Of a DNA stretch of 64,000 bases, positions 1-9,715 are shown one piece after another. The notes under the pieces are model-generated. The model did not search any database, was not told where the DNA came from, and worked only from the letters and a program-made list of their open reading frames with translations. Source of the DNA: Dokdonella koreensis DS-123 (lineage in GTDB: Bacteria; Pseudomonadota; Gammaproteobacteria; Xanthomonadales; Rhodanobacteraceae); assembly GCF_001632775.1 (NCBI RefSeq), contig NZ_CP015249.1:2336686-2400685 (forward strand), in the 5' to 3' direction. Position 1 is the first letter of the stretch. Each line of letters starts with the position of its first letter. The position numbers and the translations under genes are program-made.

Positions 1-805
1 TGCGGTAGCGCTGCTCGGGCTGCTTGGCCAATGCGCGGTCGATGAATGCCTGCCAGTGTGCCTTGTCCGGCGGCAGGCGCGGTATCGGGTCCTGCGCGTG
101 CATCAGCGCGAGGCCGAGTGAATCGGCGCAGCGGAACGGCAGCTCGCCGGTCAGGAGCTCGTAGGTCAGCACACCGAGGCTGTAGAGGTCGGCCCGGCCA
201 TCGATGGCACCGCCGCGGGCCTGCTCCGGACTCATGTGCGCACTGCTGCCGAGCGCGAACCCGTCGCTGGTGACACGCGGCGAGCCGCTGCGCTGCGACA
301 GCGCGATGCCGAAATCGGCCAGCTGCGGCCGGTCGGCGTTGTCGAACAGGACGTTCTCGGCCTTGACGTCGCGATGGACGATGCCGCGCGCATGCGCATA
401 GCCGAGCGCGTCGAGCAGCACGCGCAGCAGCTCGATCAGGCCCTCCTCGTCCGCGCGGTAGTCGCGCTCGCCGAGGTCGCCGCGCGCCAGGTACGGCATC
501 ACGTAGTACAGGTCGCCGCTCTGCGTGCGCCCCACCTCGTGGATGCCGACGATGCCCGGATGCTCGAGCTTAGCGATGACGCGCGCCTCGTTCTCGAAGC
601 GCATGGCCTGTGCCTCGTCGAGCGCGCTGGAGGGACGCATCACCTTGATCGCGACTTCGCGATCCAGCGACTCCTGCACCGCCAGGTAGACCACCGCCAT
701 GCCGCCGCGGCCGAGCTGGCGGACCAGCCGGTAGCCGGCAATGCGCGGCGATTCCGCGCGGCGCGGCACTGGATCGGAAGGTGAATCCGTAGTCGAGGTT
801 TGCAT
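1..805 (-). CDS. Serine/threonine protein kinase, 5' part (runs off the left edge)
   Basis: The first 268 residues of a Hanks-type Ser/Thr kinase are present; the rest lies outside the window. A 24-residue disordered leader precedes the kinase fold. Visible motifs are the glycine loop GRGGMAVVY (about 32-40), the ATP-binding Lys in VAIKVM (Lys54), the catalytic loop HRDVKAEN (Asp146), the metal-binding DFG in ADFGIA (Asp164) and an SPEQARG activation-segment end. All catalytic residues are present, so the domain should be active. The start codon at 805 has no good ribosome-binding site but gives the usual short leader. In this family the C-terminal part often holds a transmembrane helix and sensor repeats; that cannot be checked here. 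The substrate is unknown. Confidence 0.93.
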   Translation of the reverse strand, partial: MQTSTTDSPSDPVPRRAESPRIAGYRLVRQLGRGGMAVVYLAVQESLDREVAIKVMRPSSALDEAQAMRFENEARVIAKLEHPGIVGIHEVGRTQSGDLYYVMPYLARGDLGERDYRADEEGLIELLRVLLDALGYAHARGIVHRDVKAENVLFDNADRPQLADFGIALSQRSGSPRVTSDGFALGSSAHMSPEQARGGAIDGRADLYSLGVLTYELLTGELPFRCADSLGLALMHAQDPIPRLPPDKAHWQAFIDRALAKQPEQRYR

Positions 806-922
806 CAGACGCTGCCGGATCGGACCCGACGCCATTGGAAGCGCCGGAACAGTTCCGCCACTCCCTGCCAGCCCAGAGAGTAACCTACTCGGCGCGTCCA
901 GGAGATCCGCAGCCCACCGCTG

Positions 923-1552
923 TCAACGGACCAGCAACCCGGTGGCCTCGACCCGGCGAACGCCCCATACGCCCTGGACCAGTTCTATCGCCAGGTCGCG
1001 GGCAGCGGCCGATCGCTCCGGCCCTTCCAAGGTCACCACACCGGCCCGGCTGCCCACCTGGATGTCGCAGCTGCCGGTCCCGGGAGAGGCGCGCAGGGTG
1101 GTGGCGACGGTATCGGAGATCCACGCATCGGAACGGATCCGGGCGGCTTCGCGCCCCTGCACCCGCGCCTGCGCCTGGTCCCGGGCGATGTCGGTGATCG
1201 GTGCCCAGTCGATGACGTCCAGCCGGTTGTCGACGTCGAGAACACCACGGGTATCGCCGGCGAGGCGGCCGGCCAGTCCTTTCTGCGCCTGGCTGCGGAC
1301 CAGCCCGCGCAGGAGGACCTTTCCGTTCACGGTCAGGACCTGGATTTCGTCGGCGTCGATCCGTGAGTGGCCTGCCAGCTTGAGCAGGATCGACGCGGTG
1401 ACCATCGCGTCGCCGGGCACCTCCTCGCACTCGGCGGAGCCGGCCGTCGGAAGCGATGCCGGCGGCGCAGCGATCGCGGCGCCGCTGAATGACCCGGCCA
1501 GCACCAACAAGGCCAGGCCGAGTCCGCGGTGACGGGTAGCGCAGAGCGTCAT
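923..1552 (-). CDS. Periplasmic protein with two BON domains
   Basis: A 209-residue protein. It starts with an obvious Sec signal peptide (hydrophobic stretch about residues 10-28, ending in an Ala-rich cleavage region). Two BON-type repeats follow, recognisable by the pattern of a small alpha-beta unit with a central Gly in V-x-G-x-V (for example LTVNGKVLLRG and a second unit around GSRAGVVTLEG). BON domains bind phospholipid or envelope surfaces in OsmY-type proteins, so an envelope or osmotic-stress role is likely. The start at 1552 is preceded by a GAGGAA ribosome-binding site. It sits downstream of a terminator (1580-1603), so it should have its own promoter. Confidence 0.85.
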   Translation of the reverse strand: MTLCATRHRGLGLALLVLAGSFSGAAIAAPPASLPTAGSAECEEVPGDAMVTASILLKLAGHSRIDADEIQVLTVNGKVLLRGLVRSQAQKGLAGRLAGDTRGVLDVDNRLDVIDWAPITDIARDQAQARVQGREAARIRSDAWISDTVATTLRASPGTGSCDIQVGSRAGVVTLEGPERSAAARDLAIELVQGVWGVRRVEATGLLVR

Positions 1553-1579
1553 GTCCAGTTCCTCGGGCAACCATCCATG

Positions 1580-1603
1580 AAAAAGCCCGGTCGAAACCGG
1601 GCT
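1580..1603 (-). terminator. Intrinsic terminator with UUCG tetraloop
   Basis: Read on the minus strand, an 8-bp perfect stem (AGCCCGGT / ACCGGGCT) closes a TTCG loop and is followed by five T residues. It lies just after the small gene ending at 1612 and before the BON gene, so it should end the small transcript. Confidence 0.8.
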
Positions 1604-1611
1604 CGTGATGT

Positions 1612-1767
1612 TCAACGTCGATTGATCGGCAGTTCCGTCTTTGCCGGTGCGTGCTTGGGCTCGGGCATCGACGGCGGCGTGTCGGGCGCCACCTTCTTGT
1701 CGATCGGCGTGTTGACGGGACGACGGTCTTGATGGTTGGGCTTGCTGGTGTTTTCGTGCTTGTTCAC
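1612..1767 (-). CDS. Small Lys/Pro-rich hypothetical protein (51 aa)
   Basis: A 51-residue ORF starting with GTG at 1767, preceded by GGAG at a proper distance. Its composition is rich in Lys, Pro, Asn and His and poor in Arg and Gly, quite unlike the Arg/Gly/Ala-rich shadow frames of this GC-rich genome. That argues for real coding. An intrinsic terminator follows its stop codon within 10 bases. There is no signal peptide or membrane segment; the product would be a basic, disordered peptide. No family recognised. It lies between two envelope/adhesion-type genes on the same strand. Confidence 0.5.
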   Translation of the reverse strand: MNKHENTSKPNHQDRRPVNTPIDKKVAPDTPPSMPEPKHAPAKTELPINRR

Positions 1768-1923
1768 GTGATGATCTCCATTCAGGGCCGGTTGCGGCCA
1801 ACGCATCCCTGCAGGCGAGGCGCACCGCGATTCCGCGGCGGCCCCGGGTCCTTGGCGGACGCGGGATCCATCCCATGCCCGTGTGGTTCATGGCGGACGC
1901 CGGACTGCGGCGCCGTCTTGGTC

Positions 1924-2358
1924 TCAATGCCGGATCGGCACGATGACCTTGTCGATCGGGTAGATCACACCGTTGCTCGACGGCAGCTCGGCCAACGAGA
2001 CATTGGCGTCGTTGATGGTGACCCGGCCGTCGGTCATCCTGATCACCGCCGCCTCGCCCTGGACGGTGCGCGCATCGCGCATCCTGCCGACTTCCGAAGT
2101 GGAAACCCGGCCGTGTACGAGGTGGTATTGCAGGACGGATACCAGTTCGGCCTTGTTCTCGGGCTTGAGCCAGTTCTCCAGCGTCCCCTCCGGCAGCCTG
2201 GCGAACGCCGCGTCGGTAGGCGCAAACAAGGTGAAGGGCCCGATCGTCTTGAGGGTATCGGTCAACCCGGCAGCCACGATCGCCCGGTCGAGGCTCGTGA
2301 ACGTGGCGTCGGCCGCAACCGTCTCGGCAACGGTGCGAGAAAACGGGCTACTACTCAT
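1924..2358 (-). CDS. Fasciclin (FAS1) domain protein
   Basis: A 144-residue single-domain protein. The typical FAS1 signatures are present: GPFTLFAPTDAAFARLP near residues 40-56 (the FAPTNxAF box), an H1-type helix, the YHLVHGR segment, and a late NGVIYPIDKVIVP box corresponding to the FAS1 NG-x-IH-x-ID-x-VL motif. FAS1 domains mediate adhesion or protein-protein contact. No signal peptide is visible at the chosen ATG, which is unusual for a cell-surface fold, so the start or the location is uncertain. Confidence 0.85.
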   Translation of the reverse strand: MSSSPFSRTVAETVAADATFTSLDRAIVAAGLTDTLKTIGPFTLFAPTDAAFARLPEGTLENWLKPENKAELVSVLQYHLVHGRVSTSEVGRMRDARTVQGEAAVIRMTDGRVTINDANVSLAELPSSNGVIYPIDKVIVPIRH

Positions 2359-2781
2359 GGGGGGTGCCTTGATGTTCCGCAAGCGCGGAAGGCGAAGCGG
2401 CACGGGCCGCCGGCCCTGACGGAACGCAGGGCGTGACTCAGAGACGAGGATACGAACCGCGAGACCGAGGGCTGGGGACCGAGGAAGGGTTCCAGTGGCG
2501 GTGACTGTATACCTTCCGCTGTTACGCTGGCGTGAATGGCGTTTTCTACCTGCCGCGGCGCATGATGAAGCACGAGAGCGTCCCGAATGGGCCGATTGCA
2601 GCGCCCATGGGAGTGTACCGGCCGTAGCCGCGCGCCACTTTTTATTCCGCCTTGCGTCTGCATCGAGAAACCTGACGGATCGTCGACGCGCAGCGCGCGG
2701 CCGGGACCGTGCAGCACCATTCGCGGTGTCGACATCCGCTGCCGCCCGCCCTGCTCCGGCCGCCACCTTCAGGAACCGCCG
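2359..2781. other. Gene-poor intergenic stretch
   Basis: The region between the divergent FAS1 gene and the nhaA leader holds no convincing gene. Several open frames exist but all have the Arg/Pro/Gly-rich composition of shadows. It presumably carries the promoters for both flanking genes. I could not define them with confidence. Confidence 0.4.
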
Positions 2782-2886
2782 ATGTCATCGAAACCGCTCT
2801 TGCCGCGTCAGCTGCGTCCGCCTCGCCGCCCGAAGCCGCCGCTCCCCGCAGGTGACGCAAGCCGCACCACCCTGCCGGCCGCATGA
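2782..2886 (+). CDS. Possible 34-aa leader ORF translationally coupled to nhaA
   Basis: A short ORF starts at ATG 2782 behind an AGGAA ribosome-binding site six bases upstream. Its stop TGA overlaps the first ATG of the nhaA frame (ATGA, 2883-2886). The nhaA ATG at 2883 has no ribosome-binding site of its own, so coupling would explain its translation. The peptide is Pro/Arg/Leu-rich and resembles no known family. It may also be a chance ORF if nhaA starts at 2919. Confidence 0.3.
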   Translation: MSSKPLLPRQLRPPRRPKPPLPAGDASRTTLPAA

Positions 2887-4226
2887 GCCCGCCGTCGACA
2901 CGGCTTCCCAGGGAACCGATGGACCGGCTCGGCAGGGCCTTCATGCGCTTCTTGCGCATCGAGGCCATGGCCGGTGGCATCTTGTTGATCTGTGCGGCCC
3001 TGGCCCTGGCACTGTCCAACTCGGCGTGGTCCGGACACTATCTGGCGTTCTGGGAACTCCAGCTCGGAATCCAGGTGGATCACGTCACCTACGCGCGGTC
3101 GTTGAAGCATTGGATCAACGACGGCCTGATGACGTTCTTCTTCTTCGTGGTCGCTCTGGAACTCAAGCGCGAGATGGTGCTCGGGGAGCTGCGCAAGCCA
3201 CGCACCGCAGCGCTTTCGCTGGCGGCTGCGCTCGGGGGCATGGCCGTCCCTGCCGCGGTGTACCTGCTGCTGCAGGGCGGCGGGCCGGCGATGCACGGCT
3301 GGGGCACCGTGATGGCGACCGATACCGCCTTCCTGATCGGCTGCCTCGCCGTGCTCGGCCGGCGCATTCCGCAGAGCCTGCGCGTGTTCCTGCTGTCACT
3401 CGCGATCTTCGACGACATCGGCGCGATCCTGGTGGTGGCGATCGGCTACGGCGACGCGCTGAACGGCCAGGCCTTGGCCGCGGCGATGCTCGGCATCCTG
3501 CTGACGGCCGCCCTGGCGAAGGCCGGCATTCGCAGTGTCCCGGTCTACATCGGGATGGGTGCGGCCGTCTGGTTGGCGATGGATCTGTCAGGCGTACACG
3601 CGACGCTGGCGGGTGTCGTCCTCGGACTGATGACGCCCGCGCGCAGCTGGGTGAACGACAGCCGCCTGCGCGCAATCCTGGGGCGCGTCGTGGCGCACCC
3701 GCCGGGCGAACACTGGAGCGGAGATACCCTCAATCGCCAGGACCTGCTCCGCGCCGAGGTCGCCACGCGCGAAGCGCTGTCGCCGGTCGAGCGCTTGGAG
3801 ATCGCCCTGCATCCTTGGGTGGCTTTCGTGGTCATGCCCGTCTTCGCCCTCGCCAATGCCGGAATGACCATTGTTCCCGCGGACATCGTCGCTTCGACCA
3901 CCGTCGCGATCGTCGCCGGCTTCGTCATCGGCAAGCCCCTGGGCATCGTCGCCTTCAGCTACCTGGCGGTGCGCCTGCGTCTGGCGGTGCGTCCGAGCGG
4001 CCTGCCCTGGTCGATGCTGGCGACCGGCAGCCTGCTGGCCGGCATCGGCTTCACGATGGCCCTGTTCATCGCCGAACTGGCGTTCGACACCCACCTGCTG
4101 GCCTCGGCCAAGCTCGGCATTCTGGTGGCGTCGATCGTCTCGGCGACCGTCGGCCTGCTGGCCCTGGCCGGGCTGACGGCCCGACAAGGCCGCACCGGCC
4201 GGTCGCCCCGCACGGCGAGACCATGA
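2883..4226 (+). CDS. nhaA: Na+/H+ antiporter NhaA
   Basis: Inner-membrane secondary transporter that exchanges Na+ (or Li+) for H+ for pH and salt homeostasis. The 447-residue frame has about 12 hydrophobic helices. The motif ATDTAF (Asp147) matches E. coli Asp133 in the unwound helix, and FDDIGA (Asp177-Asp178) matches the Asp163/Asp164 ion-binding pair. The conserved FFFFVVALELKRE segment is present. Two starts are possible: ATG 2883, coupled to a small upstream ORF, or ATG 2919 (MDRLGRAF), which has AGGGA in front of it and matches the usual NhaA length better. The gene is monocistronic and converges on sucD. Confidence 0.96.
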   Translation: MSPPSTRLPREPMDRLGRAFMRFLRIEAMAGGILLICAALALALSNSAWSGHYLAFWELQLGIQVDHVTYARSLKHWINDGLMTFFFFVVALELKREMVLGELRKPRTAALSLAAALGGMAVPAAVYLLLQGGGPAMHGWGTVMATDTAFLIGCLAVLGRRIPQSLRVFLLSLAIFDDIGAILVVAIGYGDALNGQALAAAMLGILLTAALAKAGIRSVPVYIGMGAAVWLAMDLSGVHATLAGVVLGLMTPARSWVNDSRLRAILGRVVAHPPGEHWSGDTLNRQDLLRAEVATREALSPVERLEIALHPWVAFVVMPVFALANAGMTIVPADIVASTTVAIVAGFVIGKPLGIVAFSYLAVRLRLAVRPSGLPWSMLATGSLLAGIGFTMALFIAELAFDTHLLASAKLGILVASIVSATVGLLALAGLTARQGRTGRSPRTARP

Positions 4227-4324
4227 CGGCGGCGCCGGCACTGACCTCGGGTTGCCCGGGTCGTGGCGCGAAAAACGGAAGGGAGGGAAGCGCGACCGCG
4301 CAGCCATGCCGGCCGGTTCGCGCA

Positions 4325-4355
4325 GGAACGACGCGCCGTTGCGACGCGTCGCTCC
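4325..4355 (-). terminator. Hairpin after sucD
   Basis: On the minus strand an 11-bp stem (GGAGCGACGCG paired with CGCGTCGTTCC, one G-T pair) lies ten bases after the sucD stop codon. There is no T-tract, so it is a probable rather than certain terminator. It sits between convergent nhaA and sucD and could serve both. Confidence 0.45.
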
Positions 4356-4364
4356 TCGTCTCGA

Positions 4365-5234
4365 TCAGAGCTTGGTCGCGAGCGTCTTGCCGAGGTCGGC
4401 CGGCGACTTGACGGTGGTCACGCCAGCCTTCTCCAGCGCCTCGAACTTCGCGGCGGCGGTGCCCTTGCCACCGGAGATGATCGCGCCGGCGTGGCCCATG
4501 CGCTTGCCGGCCGGTGCCGAGGCGCCGGCGATGAACGCGACCACCGGCTTGGTGACGTACTCGCTGATGAACTCGGCCGCTTCTTCCTCGGCGCTGCCGC
4601 CGATCTCGCCGACCATGATGATGCCCTCGGTCTGCGGATCGTCCTGGAACAGCTTCAGGCAGTCGATGAAGTTCAGGCCGTTGATCGGGTCGCCGCCGAT
4701 GCCGATGCAGGTGGACTGGCCCAGGCCCTCGTTGGTGGTCTGGAACACCGCCTCGTAGGTCAGCGTGCCGGAGCGCGAGACGATGCCGACCTTGCCGGGC
4801 TTGTGGATGTGGCCGGGCATGATGCCGATCTTGCACTCGCCGGGGGTGATGACGCCCGGGCAGTTCGGCCCGATCAGCACCGTTTCCGGATGGCGCTTGA
4901 GCACGTTCTTGACGCGCAGCATGTCCAGCACCGGAATGCCCTCGGTGATCGCGACGATCACGCGGATGCCGGCGTCGGCGGCCTCGAGGATCGCATCGGC
5001 CGCGAACGGCGGCGGCACGAAGATCATCGTCGCATCGGCGCCGGTCTCGGCGACCGCGTCGGCGACGGTGTCGAACACCGGCAGCTCGATGTGGGTGGTG
5101 CCGCCCTTGCCCGGCGTGACGCCGCCGACCAGCCGCGTGCCGTACTCCAGCGCCTGCACGGAGTGGAACGTACCCTGCTGGCCGGTGAAGCCCTGGGTGA
5201 TGACCTTGGTGTTCTTGTTGATCAAAACGCTCAT
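4365..5234 (-). CDS. sucD: Succinyl-CoA ligase (ADP-forming) subunit alpha
   Basis: Alpha subunit of succinyl-CoA synthetase, which converts succinyl-CoA, ADP and phosphate to succinate, CoA and ATP in the TCA cycle. It is 289 residues, the normal size. The N-terminal CoA-binding Rossmann domain begins with the standard [16 protein letters not shown] box. The active-site phosphohistidine is His248 in KRMGHAGAI. The GPNCPG loop and IGGDP loop are intact. It lies 14 bases downstream of sucC and is clearly cotranscribed with it. Confidence 0.98.
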   Translation of the reverse strand: MSVLINKNTKVITQGFTGQQGTFHSVQALEYGTRLVGGVTPGKGGTTHIELPVFDTVADAVAETGADATMIFVPPPFAADAILEAADAGIRVIVAITEGIPVLDMLRVKNVLKRHPETVLIGPNCPGVITPGECKIGIMPGHIHKPGKVGIVSRSGTLTYEAVFQTTNEGLGQSTCIGIGGDPINGLNFIDCLKLFQDDPQTEGIIMVGEIGGSAEEEAAEFISEYVTKPVVAFIAGASAPAGKRMGHAGAIISGGKGTAAAKFEALEKAGVTTVKSPADLGKTLATKL

Positions 5235-5248
5235 GGATTCGTCCTCGC

Positions 5249-6415
5249 TCAGGCGGCCTTGACCGCAGCAACCGCCTTCTGCGCGGCGTCGTTCAGGTCG
5301 ATGGCCGGCGTGATCTTCAGGCCGGAGTTGGCGAGCAGTTCGCGGCCCTTCTCGACGTTGGTGCCTTCCAGGCGCGCGATCACCGGAATCGTCAGGCCCA
5401 CGTCCTTGACCGCGGCGATGATGCCCTCGGCGATCAGGTCGCAGCGGACGATGCCGCCGAAGATGTTGACGAGGATCGCCTCGACCTTGTCCGAGGACAG
5501 GATCAGCTTGAACGCCTCGGTCACGCGCTCCTTGGTGGCGCCGCCGCCGACGTCGAGGAAGTTCGCCGGCTCGGCACCGGCCAGCTTGATGACGTCCATC
5601 GTCGCCATCGCCAGGCCCGCGCCGTTCACCATGCAGCCGATGTTGCCGTCCATCGTCACGTAGTTGAGGTTGTGCCGGACGGCCGCGGCCTCGGCGGCGT
5701 CCTCCTGGCTCTCGTCGCGCATCGCGGCGAGGTCCGGATGACGGAACTCGGCGTTGTCGTCGGAATTGACCTTGCCGTCGAGCGCGGCCAGCGAGCCGTC
5801 GGACAGGATCGCCAGCGGGTTGAGCTCGACCAGGGCGAGATCCTTCTCGTTGAACAGCGTGTACAGCCCGATCATGATCTTCGTCAGCTGGCCGGCCTGC
5901 TTGGCGTTGAGGCCCATGTCGAACGCCAAGCGGCGCGCATGGTACGGCTGCAGCCCCTCGACGAAGTCGACCTCGATCGTGTGGATGTCCTCCGGGGTTT
6001 CCCGGGCGACCTGCTCGATGTCGACGCCGCCCTGGGCCGAGGCGATGAACGAGACGGTCTTGCTGCCGCGGTCGACCAGCACCGACAGGTACAGCTCCTT
6101 GGCGATATCGCCCGCCTCGGTGACCAGGACCAGGTTCACCGGCAGCGCGCGGCCGCCCGACTGGTAGGTTTCCATCGACGTGCCGAGCATGCCGGCGGCG
6201 GCCGTCTTCACATCGTCGATCGACTTGCAGAACTTGACGCCACCGGCCTTGCCGCGGCCGCCGGCGTGGATCTGCGCCTTGACCATCCAGGGTCCGCTGC
6301 CCAGCGCCTGCGCGGCGGCGACCGCCTCGTCGGGCGTGGACGCGATCCGGCCGGCCGGAACCGGGATGCCGTACTGGGCGAACAGCTCCTTGGCCTGATA
6401 CTCGTGGAAATTCAT
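5249..6415 (-). CDS. sucC: Succinyl-CoA ligase (ADP-forming) subunit beta
   Basis: Beta subunit of succinyl-CoA synthetase, carrying the ATP-grasp nucleotide site. It is 388 residues, identical in length to the E. coli protein. The start [12 protein letters not shown] is the family hallmark. [16 protein letters not shown] forms the nucleotide-binding loop, NPLAILSDG is a metal-binding box, and [14 protein letters not shown] and [10 protein letters not shown] complete the C-terminal CoA-ligase-like domain. The usual neighbours sucAB/sdh are absent; instead sucC is head to head with pilS, an arrangement I associate with Xanthomonas-type genomes. A small 7-bp hairpin (6456-6472) lies in the 5' leader. 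Confidence 0.98.
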   Translation of the reverse strand: MNFHEYQAKELFAQYGIPVPAGRIASTPDEAVAAAQALGSGPWMVKAQIHAGGRGKAGGVKFCKSIDDVKTAAAGMLGTSMETYQSGGRALPVNLVLVTEAGDIAKELYLSVLVDRGSKTVSFIASAQGGVDIEQVARETPEDIHTIEVDFVEGLQPYHARRLAFDMGLNAKQAGQLTKIMIGLYTLFNEKDLALVELNPLAILSDGSLAALDGKVNSDDNAEFRHPDLAAMRDESQEDAAEAAAVRHNLNYVTMDGNIGCMVNGAGLAMATMDVIKLAGAEPANFLDVGGGATKERVTEAFKLILSSDKVEAILVNIFGGIVRCDLIAEGIIAAVKDVGLTIPVIARLEGTNVEKGRELLANSGLKITPAIDLNDAAQKAVAAVKAA

Positions 6416-6595
6416 GGCTTGCACCTTGGGGAGTGGACAACGCGAAAACCGACGCCCCCGCCGCAGGCGGGGATCGAAACGGACGCTCGGGCCGGCAGGC
6501 CGCAGGAAACGGCCGCGGAACGGGCGCGTATTGTGGGCAAACGTCGTTGCGAAATCAAAACGCTCGTTCGATCGCCCGCCGCGGCGCCCGGCGCC

Positions 6596-6601
6596 TATAC
6601 T
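6596..6601 (+). promoter_or_regulatory. Candidate -10 element for pilS
   Basis: TATACT preceded by GCC and followed by a CG-rich start region lies 67 bases before the pilS start. No convincing -35 hexamer is placed 16-18 bases upstream, so it may act as an extended -10 or be chance. Confidence 0.35.
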
Positions 6602-6667
6602 CGCGCCCGGAAGCCCGGCGCTGCGGCCCCGAGGCGACGGGAGCGCCGCACGGCGAGAGGGAGGCAG

Positions 6668-8278
6668 ATGATCTCGATAGGCGAAACGACCCGGCGCGAG
6701 CTGTACTTCTTCAACCTGTACCGGGTGTTCGAGGCCGTGGTGTTCGGCGGCCTGGTGTTCAGCCCGGTGGCCGTGGACTGGGTGCAGGTCGCCCGTCCGC
6801 TGCTGGGCCAGAGCGTGGTCCTGGCCTACATCCCGCTGGCGCTGCTGCTGTTGGCCGCCACCTCGCGCATGCACGCGCGACCGGGCTTCTGGATCGGCGC
6901 GGCACTGTGCCTGGACATCCTCGCCGCCTCGCTGGTGCAGGTCTCCCTGGTCGGCGCCAGCACGGCGGTGCCGATCCTGCTGATCGTCAACGTCGGCGCC
7001 GCGGCGCTGCTGCTGCCGCTGCGCCAGTCGCTGCTGCTCGCCGCGCTGGCCGCGCTCGGCATCATCGTGCCGCCGATCCTGACCGACTACCTCGGCATCA
7101 CGCAGGGGCGGACCGGCCCCGAGGCCGGCCTGTTCGGCGTGGCCTACCTGGCGCTGGCCCTGCTCGGCCACTACCTCGGCCGGCAGATGCGCGAGACCGA
7201 GGCGCTGGCCGAGCAGCGCGGCGCGGATCTGCTCAACCTCGAGCAGGTCAACGACCTCATCATCCAGCGCATGAAGACCGGCGTGCTGCTGGTCGACGAC
7301 GCCAACCGCATCCTGCGCATCAACGAATCCGCCTGGCGCCTGATCGGCACGCCGGCGCCGAACGAGCGCGACCTCGGCAGCGTCGCCGCCGAGCTGTCGC
7401 GGCGGCTCTACCACTGGCGCACCTCCGGCCGCACCGACCAGAGCGCGGTCGCGCTGGCCGCCGACGTGCCCGAGGTGATCCCGCGCTTCACACGGCTGGC
7501 ACCGAACGACGACAGCCACGTGCTGATCTTCCTCGACGACACCTCGCTGCTGTCGCGCCGCGCCGAGGAACTGACGCTGACCTCGCTGGGCCGCCTCTCC
7601 GCCTCGATCGCGCACGAGATCCGCAACCCGCTGGCGGCGATCCGCTATTCGGCCCAGCTGCTGGCCGAGTCGCCCGAACTCAACGACGAGGACACGCGCC
7701 TCGTGGAGATCATCAACAACCACTGCACGCGCGCGAACGACGTCGTCGAGAACATCCTGCAGCTGTCGCGGCGCGAGCGATCGCGCCCGGAGAGCATCGA
7801 CGTCAACGCCTGGGTGCTGGCCTTCGTCGACGACTACCGCCAGGGCAACGACCTCGGCGGCGACCAGCTGCGCGCGATCACGCAGAACCGCCGCATCGAG
7901 GCGATGGTCGACCCGCAGCACCTCCAGCAGGTGGTGTGGAACCTGGTGCAGAACGCCCTGCGCTACGGCCGGCAGCCGAACGAGCCGGCGCGCGTGGCCC
8001 TGGTCGCGCGCCTGGCCACCGACCGCGGCCCGCCGCTGATCGAGGTCATCGACCGCGGCCCCGGCATCCCGCCGCGCGTCGCCGCGCAGATCTTCGAGCC
8101 GTTCTACACGACGCACGAGTTCGGTACCGGACTGGGCCTGTACCTGGCCAAGCAGATGACCGAATCGAGCCAGGCCACGCTCGAGTACGTGCCGGTGGCC
8201 GGTGGCGGCGCCTGCTTCCGGATCACCCTGAGCCCGGTGGCGACGCTGGCGACACGCGCCAGCCCACGCCCGGCGTAG
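6668..8278 (+). CDS. pilS: PilS-type sensor histidine kinase (type IV pilus regulation)
   Basis: Membrane sensor kinase of 536 residues that in this family phosphorylates PilR to control pilin transcription. Six hydrophobic helices occupy about residues 20-175. A PAS-like domain follows ([18 protein letters not shown]), then the HisKA dimerisation domain with the phosphoacceptor His316 in [14 protein letters not shown], and a HATPase_c domain with N-box [11 protein letters not shown]1 DRGPGIP and G2 [10 protein letters not shown]. All catalytic residues are present. GGGAGG precedes the ATG. The head-to-head position with sucC is the layout I associate with Xanthomonadales, but pilR, normally next, is missing; pepQ follows instead. 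Confidence 0.9.
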   Translation: MISIGETTRRELYFFNLYRVFEAVVFGGLVFSPVAVDWVQVARPLLGQSVVLAYIPLALLLLAATSRMHARPGFWIGAALCLDILAASLVQVSLVGASTAVPILLIVNVGAAALLLPLRQSLLLAALAALGIIVPPILTDYLGITQGRTGPEAGLFGVAYLALALLGHYLGRQMRETEALAEQRGADLLNLEQVNDLIIQRMKTGVLLVDDANRILRINESAWRLIGTPAPNERDLGSVAAELSRRLYHWRTSGRTDQSAVALAADVPEVIPRFTRLAPNDDSHVLIFLDDTSLLSRRAEELTLTSLGRLSASIAHEIRNPLAAIRYSAQLLAESPELNDEDTRLVEIINNHCTRANDVVENILQLSRRERSRPESIDVNAWVLAFVDDYRQGNDLGGDQLRAITQNRRIEAMVDPQHLQQVVWNLVQNALRYGRQPNEPARVALVARLATDRGPPLIEVIDRGPGIPPRVAAQIFEPFYTTHEFGTGLGLYLAKQMTESSQATLEYVPVAGGGACFRITLSPVATLATRASPRPA

Positions 8279-8359
8279 CCTGCGAGGGCCCGCCTTCCGG
8301 ACTGGCACCGGCAGGCGCGGAAGCGGCACAATCGACGCGACCCTAGCCGCTCGACCGCC

Positions 8360-9697
8360 ATGCCGAACCAGTTGACCGATCTGAACCTGCTCTACCCGGA
8401 GCACCTCGCCACCGTCATCGCCCGCAGCGACCGCGCACTGCTGCGCGGCGGCTTCGACCACCTGGTGATGCCTGCCGGCACGGCGCACTACCAGTTCCTT
8501 GACGACCGCGACTACCCGTTCTGCGTCAATCCGCATTTCAAGCACTGGCTGCCGGTGACGCGCGCGCCGGGCTCCTGGCTGGTCCACACGCCGGGGCGCA
8601 GGCCACGGCTGATCTACCTGCAGCCGCACGACTACTGGCACGTGGTGCCCGAGGTGCCGGCCGGCTACTGGGTCGACCATTTCGAGATCACGATCATCCG
8701 CGACGCCCGGGAGGCACTCGCGCACCTGCCGAACGACTCCGCGCGCTGCGCGATCATCGGCGAGCCGGGCGCGGCACTGGGCGACTTCGTGCCGAACAAC
8801 CCGCAGGCCGTCATCGACCTCCTGCACTACCAGCGCGCCTTCAAGACGCCGTACGAACTGGCCATGATGCGCGTGGCCAGCCGGATCGGCGCGCGCGGGC
8901 ATCGCGCGGCCGAGGAGGCCTTTCGCAACGGCGCCTCGGAGTTCGCGATCCACGGTGCCTACCTGGCCGCCACCCAGCTGACCGAGAACGAGCTGCCGTA
9001 CGGCAACATCATCGCGCTGAACGAGCACGGCGCGGTCCTGCACTACACCGATCTCGGCCGCGTTCCGCCGGTCCATCCGCATTCGTTCCTGATCGACGCC
9101 GGCGGCAGCTTCCACGGCTACGCCAGCGACATCACGCGCACCTGGGCCTGGGACCGCGACGGCGAGTTCCAGGACCTGATCGACGCGGTCGAGCAAGCGC
9201 AGCTGGGCTTCTGCGCGCAGGTCCGTGCCGGGCAGAGCTACCCGGATCTGCACCTGCACGCGCACCACGTGCTGGCCGGCGTGCTGCGCGACCACGGCTT
9301 CCTGCGCATGTCGCCGGAGAGCGCGGTCGAATCGGGCGTGTCGTCGGTGTTCTTCCCGCACGGCCTGGGCCACTCGATCGGCCTGCAGGTGCACGACGTG
9401 GCCGGTTTCGCCGCCGACGATGCCGGCACGACGATCCCCAAGCCGCCCGGCCATCCGTACCTGCGCCTGACGCGCCGGCTCGAACCGGGCATGGTCACGA
9501 CGATCGAGCCGGGCCTCTACTTCGTGGACATGCTGCTGGCCGAGCTCAGGACCCGGCCCGAAGCGCGCGACGTCGACTGGGATCGCGTCGACGCGTTCCG
9601 CCGGTACGGCGGCATCCGCATCGAGGACGACGTGGTCTGCACCGGCGGCCAGCCGGAGAACCTCACCCGCGACGCGTTCGCGGCGATCGCCGTATAG
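8360..9697 (+). CDS. pepQ: Xaa-Pro dipeptidase
   Basis: Cytoplasmic metallopeptidase that hydrolyses dipeptides with C-terminal proline; some homologues also hydrolyse organophosphates. It is 445 residues, close to E. coli PepQ (443). An N-terminal creatinase-like domain precedes the pita-bread M24 fold. The dinuclear metal ligands are visible in order: [17 protein letters not shown] (two Asp), [14 protein letters not shown] (His), TTIEPGLYF (Glu) and RIEDDVV (Glu). It follows pilS by 81 bases and converges on cbpA. A CACAAT -10-like element near 8327 suggests its own promoter. Confidence 0.95.
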   Translation: MPNQLTDLNLLYPEHLATVIARSDRALLRGGFDHLVMPAGTAHYQFLDDRDYPFCVNPHFKHWLPVTRAPGSWLVHTPGRRPRLIYLQPHDYWHVVPEVPAGYWVDHFEITIIRDAREALAHLPNDSARCAIIGEPGAALGDFVPNNPQAVIDLLHYQRAFKTPYELAMMRVASRIGARGHRAAEEAFRNGASEFAIHGAYLAATQLTENELPYGNIIALNEHGAVLHYTDLGRVPPVHPHSFLIDAGGSFHGYASDITRTWAWDRDGEFQDLIDAVEQAQLGFCAQVRAGQSYPDLHLHAHHVLAGVLRDHGFLRMSPESAVESGVSSVFFPHGLGHSIGLQVHDVAGFAADDAGTTIPKPPGHPYLRLTRRLEPGMVTTIEPGLYFVDMLLAELRTRPEARDVDWDRVDAFRRYGGIRIEDDVVCTGGQPENLTRDAFAAIAV

Positions 9698-9715
9698 CGG
9701 CGGGCCAGCGCCCGC

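Noticed and set aside
5249-9454. 1401-codon open frame on the minus strand across sucC, pilS and pepQ
   Set aside because: Only the last 388 codons are a real gene (sucC). The rest is the antisense of pilS and pepQ, with the His/Arg/Gln/Val-rich composition of shadow frames in GC-rich DNA.
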